Positions 63,559 to 64,000 of a stretch of 64,000 nt of DNA are shown piece after piece. How positions within the stretch are numbered: position 1 is the stretch's first letter; each line of letters begins with the position of its first letter. This DNA comes from Burkholderia pyrrocinia (lineage in GTDB: Bacteria; Pseudomonadota; Gammaproteobacteria; Burkholderiales; Burkholderiaceae): positions 2,666,001 to 2,730,000 of the forward strand of contig NZ_CP070978.1 of NCBI RefSeq assembly GCF_018417535.1, given 5' to 3'. A model generated the notes under the pieces. The model ran no database searches and had not been told where the DNA came from. It saw only the letters and a program-made list of their open reading frames with translations. The position numbers were made by a program, and so were the translations under genes.

Positions 63559-64000
63559 GCCAGAAAGACCGCCTCGGCACCGGTGGCCGCATCAATCGCG
63601 CGATTCCGTTGACGTTCACGTTCAACGGCCGCACGTATCAGGGCTTCCAGGGCGACACGCTCGCGTCCGCGCTGCTCGCGAACGGCGTGCACTTCGTCGC
63701 GCGCAGCTTCAAGTACCACCGTCCGCGCGGGATCGTGACGGCGGACGTCGCGGAACCGAATGCCGTCGTGCAGCTCGAATCGGGCCCGTACACGGTGCCG
63801 AACGCGCGCGCGACCGAAATCGAGCTGTACCAGGGGCTCGTCGCGACGAGCGTGAACGCCGAGCCGACGCTCGAGAACGACAAGTACGCGATCAACCAGA
63901 AGTTCTCGCGCTTCCTGCCGGCCGGCTTCTACTACAAGACCTTCATGTGGCCGCGCAAGATGTGGCCGAAGTATGAAGAGAAGATCCGCGAGGCGGCCGG
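63555..64000 (+). CDS. soxA: Sarcosine oxidase alpha subunit (5' part)
   Basis: The first 148 codons of a gene cut by the window end. It opens MSQKDRLGTGGRINRAIPLT, with a ferredoxin-like FNGRTYQGFQGDTLASALLANG and RSFKYHRPRGI, the N-terminal 2Fe-2S-like fold of SoxA without its Cys ligands. The full family protein is about 1,000 residues and carries NAD+ and the folate-binding domain. Overlap with soxD shows coupling. soxG is expected after it outside the window. Confidence 0.93.
   Translation, partial: MSQKDRLGTGGRINRAIPLTFTFNGRTYQGFQGDTLASALLANGVHFVARSFKYHRPRGIVTADVAEPNAVVQLESGPYTVPNARATEIELYQGLVATSVNAEPTLENDKYAINQKFSRFLPAGFYYKTFMWPRKMWPKYEEKIREAA

Overview
The window looks like a Burkholderia genome, most likely the Burkholderia cepacia complex and probably a secondary chromosome. 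It is GC-rich. It encodes a very large trimeric autotransporter beside DUF2827 proteins, a choXWV-type choline importer, sarcosine oxidase genes, hopanoid genes and DUF4148 pairs. No rRNA, tRNA or CRISPR array was seen. Species and replicon are inferred from gene content, not from a database search.

Layout. 1-2.1 kb: AT-rich intergenic DNA, an EAL-domain protein and a small unknown protein. 2.2-17.6 kb: a single-strand block reading right to left: a 2,758-residue Ser/Thr-repeat trimeric autotransporter adhesin (TAA), an OmpA-like lipoprotein, three DUF2827 proteins with a DUF4019 protein among them, and an FkbM-methyltransferase/glycosyltransferase fusion. I read it as a surface adhesin with a candidate glycosylation cassette. 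17.6-18.7 kb: AT-rich non-coding DNA upstream of the adhesin. 18.7-23.8 kb: a ferritin-like protein, a flavin reductase, a candidate small RNA with promoter and terminator, a NIPSNAP protein, a TnpB-only IS200/IS605-type element and an acetyltransferase. 24.1-27.0 kb: a KdpB ATPase with a KdpE-like regulator but no kdpA, kdpC or kdpD. 27.0-32.6 kb: a lytic transglycosylase and a coupled DUF2339/DUF3999 membrane pair.

33.2-37.5 kb: an ABC importer of the choline/betaine type (ATPase, permease, GlxA/AraC regulator, binding protein). 37.8-39.8 kb: an AT-richer cassette of overlapping genes: PAAR-like protein, PAAR protein, M35-type zinc metalloprotease and a secreted OmpA-like protein. It resembles a type VI secretion effector/immunity module. 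39.9-46.1 kb: a PACE efflux pump with a divergent LysR regulator, a BNR propeller protein with a MoaD/ThiS-like protein, a SnoaL-like protein with a divergent LysR regulator, an aspartyl/asparaginyl hydroxylase-like oxygenase and two DUF4148 proteins. 46.4-49.1 kb: cytochrome b561 and a QseBC-like two-component system. 49.4-52.1 kb: hpnI- and hpnL-like hopanoid genes.

52.1-59.0 kb: a complete operon for L-threonate and D-erythronate catabolism (denD, otnI, MFS transporter, otnC, otnK, ltnD, GntR regulator). 59.2-64.0 kb: a GlxA/AraC regulator divergent from sdaA-soxB-soxD-soxA. Choline uptake (33-37 kb) and the sarcosine-to-serine-to-pyruvate steps (59-64 kb) are two ends of one catabolic route. 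The betaine and dimethylglycine steps are not in the window.
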